The position numbers and the translations under genes were made by a program. From Sulfitobacter sp. F26169L (GTDB lineage: Bacteria; Pseudomonadota; Alphaproteobacteria; Rhodobacterales; Rhodobacteraceae): DNA of 64,000 nt. Below the pieces are notes generated by a model, which had not been told where the DNA came from, did no database searches, and was given only the letters and a program-made list of their open reading frames with translations. Numbering within the stretch: the stretch's first letter is position 1; each line of letters starts with the position of its first letter. This document shows positions 62,368 to 64,000 of the stretch, in pieces. Location: positions 186,001-250,000 of the forward strand of contig NZ_JAPMLP010000001.1 in assembly GCF_026410285.1 (NCBI RefSeq). The letters are read 5' to 3'.

Positions 62368-63033
62368 CTATTGCGGGTGGGGGGCCTCTCCGAAAATTCC
62401 GGCAAAGCTTTGCAGCAGCGCGGTATCGGCATCCTCCATTGTAACTGGCAAGCCCAGATCAACCAGACTGGTTACGCCGAATTCCGATATACCACACGGC
62501 ACGATGCCTTCGAAATGCGACAGGTCAGGCTCGACGTTCAGGGATATGCCGTGAAAGCTGACCCATTTTCGCAGGCGAATTCCGATTGCGGCGATTTTGT
62601 CTTCGGCCGGCTGGCCTGTGATCGTCGGGGGCTTTTCCGGTCGGGTAACCCATACACCGACACGGCCTTCGCGAATATCGGCGGTAATATTGAATTGCGC
62701 TAAGCTGGCAATCACCCAAGCTTCTAGTTGCTGCACAAACTGACGCACGTCGCGTCCACGTGCGCCGACATCCAGCAACACATAGGCCACCCGCTGTCCC
62801 GGGCCGTGATAAGTATATTGTCCGCCCCTTTTGGTTGGAAAGACATCAAACCTCTCCGGCTCCCTTAGATCGTTCGGCTTTGCGGACGTGCCGGCAGTGT
62901 ATAGCGGCGGATGTTCTACCAGCCAGATACATTCCGGCGCGGATCCGTCCAGAATAGCGGCCACACGGGCCTCCATCCATGCTTCAGCTTCCCGAAAGCC
63001 GGTCAGTCCGGATGAGGTAATCCATTCAATCAT
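62368..63033 (-). CDS. lipB: lipoyl(octanoyl) transferase
   Basis: Moves octanoyl from ACP to lipoyl domains of 2-oxoacid dehydrogenases and GcvH. 221 residues: [17 protein letters not shown], the [18 protein letters not shown] block, the conserved Lys in [13 protein letters not shown], and the catalytic Cys in GIVPCGI. Length fits (about 210-220). It follows the DsbA-type gene by 28 bp on the same strand, so the two may be cotranscribed; it is convergent with the response regulator. Confidence 0.95.
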   Translation of the reverse strand: MIEWITSSGLTGFREAEAWMEARVAAILDGSAPECIWLVEHPPLYTAGTSAKPNDLREPERFDVFPTKRGGQYTYHGPGQRVAYVLLDVGARGRDVRQFVQQLEAWVIASLAQFNITADIREGRVGVWVTRPEKPPTITGQPAEDKIAAIGIRLRKWVSFHGISLNVEPDLSHFEGIVPCGISEFGVTSLVDLGLPVTMEDADTALLQSFAGIFGEAPHPQ

Positions 63034-63061
63034 ACGATCTGTCTAATTGGGTTCTGCAATC

Positions 63062-63736
63062 TTAACCAGCGGATGTTTGCGAGCGCTCTGCAAGAATTTT
63101 TTCCAACATTTGCGCATAGCCCTGCACACCTTGCGCCCCGCTCAGCAGATATTTGCCTTCAAATACCATCGCCGGAACACTGGATATACCATGTCCGGTC
63201 CAGAATTTTTGACGCTCTCGGGTCTGTTGGGCATGGGTTTCTTGTTGCAGAACTTCGCGCGCTTCATCTGCATCAAGACCAACGCTGACGGCAATATCAA
63301 CAAGTGTATCATGCTGGGAAACGTCACGCTTTTGAGTGAAATGCGCGTCAAAAAGTGCAAGTTTCAGAGGGTGTTGCAGATTCTTGCTCTGCGCCCAGTC
63401 AAGCAGTTGATGGGCAGCAAAAGTATTGACGATACGGCTGTCTTCTTCAAAGCGGAAATCAATACCCAGATCCGCACCCAAATTCTTCATTTGCGCTCGG
63501 TTCTGCGCGCTCTGTTCTGGCGTGGCACCGTATTTTTCCGTGATGTGTTCGCCCAAATTTTGCCCTTCAGGCGGCATAGCGGGGTTCAGTTCAAAGGGGT
63601 GCCACCTGATATATGCTCCTGCGCCTGTTGTGCCGAGCGCCTGTTCCAGTTGACGAAAGCCTATAATACACCACGGGCACATGACATCCGATACGATATC
63701 AATCTGGATCGGCGCGAATTGGTCTGAATCTGCCAT
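63062..63736 (-). CDS. DsbA-family (FrnE-like) thiol oxidoreductase
   Basis: 224 residues of the DsbA/2-hydroxychromene isomerase fold. The active site is DVMCPWCIIGFRQL with a CPWC pair; the cis-Pro loop is SSVPAMVFEGKYLLSGAQG. The helical insert (FELNPAMPPEGQNL, LFDAHFTQKRDVS) is of the FrnE/polyketide-oxidoreductase branch. No signal peptide, so it is cytoplasmic and probably acts in thiol stress rather than in export folding. First gene of a possible pair with lipB. About 195 bp upstream lies the tRNA-Leu gene on the other strand. Confidence 0.9.
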   Translation of the reverse strand: MADSDQFAPIQIDIVSDVMCPWCIIGFRQLEQALGTTGAGAYIRWHPFELNPAMPPEGQNLGEHITEKYGATPEQSAQNRAQMKNLGADLGIDFRFEEDSRIVNTFAAHQLLDWAQSKNLQHPLKLALFDAHFTQKRDVSQHDTLVDIAVSVGLDADEAREVLQQETHAQQTRERQKFWTGHGISSVPAMVFEGKYLLSGAQGVQGYAQMLEKILAERSQTSAG

Positions 63737-63931
63737 GAAGTTTGCTCCTACGTCCTTGCGTTAAAATTAAAATCGGGTTTCTGGCGTCGTTTTACAAGGC
63801 AAACGGCCACACCCATAAGAACGTCAACGGGAATCTGGACCGATCGAAGCATTATTCAGCCTCTCGTGCTGCAATTTGTCTCTTGAGGTATTCCGCAACC
63901 CGCGCTATTGCACCTCCACCATCCATGGCGT

Positions 63932-64000
63932 GCGGTCGTGGCGGAATGGTAGACGCGCAGCGTTGAGGTCGCTGTGGGGTAACACCCGTGAGAGTTCGAG
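63932..64000 (+). tRNA. tRNA-Leu (GAG), 3' end cut by the window
   Basis: Acceptor 5' strand GCGGTCG, then TG, a D arm GCGGAATGGTAGACGC, an anticodon stem CAGCG / CGCTG (63958-63962 and 63970-63974) around TTGAGGT, giving anticodon GAG at 63965-63967. A long variable arm (GGGGTAACACCC) and the start of the T arm (GAGTTCGAG) follow, as expected of a class II leucine tRNA. The acceptor 3' strand lies beyond the window. A TTGAGG (63883) and CTATTG (63905) upstream could be its promoter, with 16-bp spacing. Confidence 0.9.

Noticed and set aside
63852-63926. 24-codon minus-strand ORF beside the tRNA-Leu gene
   Set aside because: Too short, no ribosome site, would have to begin six bases from the tRNA; no resemblance to anything known.

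Overview
The window reads as chromosomal core DNA of a marine alphaproteobacterium of the Rhodobacterales (Roseobacter group). The evidence is moderately high GC with dense genes, the C4-type 5-aminolevulinate synthase HemA, a SAM-II riboswitch before metZ, a TTAA-N7-TTAA CtrA-type box, an aa3-type CtaD, FolE2 in place of FolE1, and the block glyQ / small membrane-anchored protein / glyS / pyruvate phosphate dikinase. I see no prophage, integrase, transposase, rRNA, CRISPR array or defence island. The species cannot be named from the sequence alone.

Layout. 1-9 kb: end of an unrecognised gene, thiamine pyrophosphokinase, a DMT exporter, L-serine dehydratase, an SDR, rpiA-gor, hflK-hflC. 9-16 kb: a DegP-type protease, a peptidoglycan-binding lipoprotein, a ferredoxin / VCBS-protein / small secreted protein operon, divergent purD and xseA, and a second member of the small secreted family. 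16-24.7 kb: a NuoE-NuoF fusion, a lytic transglycosylase, the ftsY-DMT-yciB run, SAM-II-controlled metZ, and folE2. 24.7-31 kb: a decayed MFS transporter gene, a small DUF1127-like protein, a trkH / TPP-enzyme pair, and a SPOR / peptidoglycan-binding / protease-fold protein that has lost its catalytic triad. 31-40 kb: glyQ to ppdK, a SleB-type hydrolase, folB and folP. 40-49 kb: another DMT transporter, ilvC, two tandem Lrp/AsnC regulators, a class V aminotransferase, glutaminase, an M20 peptidase and hemA. 48.5-57.5 kb: a RodZ-like HTH protein, ispG, a UbiH-type hydroxylase with a HAD nucleotidase, a GntR regulator, a glycosyltransferase with an N-terminal MshEN (c-di-GMP-binding type) domain behind a CtrA-type box, carA and yqeY. 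57.5-64 kb: a DUF2244 protein, an orphan membrane protein, ctaD, a histidine kinase / response regulator pair, dsbA-like and lipB, and the 5' part of a tRNA-Leu(GAG).

How the genes work together. Most are housekeeping: folate (folE2, folB, folP), heme, ubiquinone and isoprenoid (hemA, UbiH-type, ispG), methionine and branched-chain amino acids (metZ, ilvC), translation (glyQS, tRNA-Leu), nucleotides (purD, carA), the envelope (SLT, SleB, DegP, HflKC, RodZ-like, YciB, FtsY) and respiration (ctaD). The items most worth follow-up are (i) the metZ leader, where SAM-II ends on the ribosome binding site of a 37-codon ORF whose start is buried in a terminator-like hairpin and whose stop overlaps the metZ start; (ii) the MshEN-glycosyltransferase fusion with a CtrA-type site; (iii) the triad-less protease-fold protein; (iv) an in-frame, lower-GC insert in glyS flanked by an 8-bp direct repeat; and (v) a NuoE-NuoF fusion with no catalytic partner nearby.
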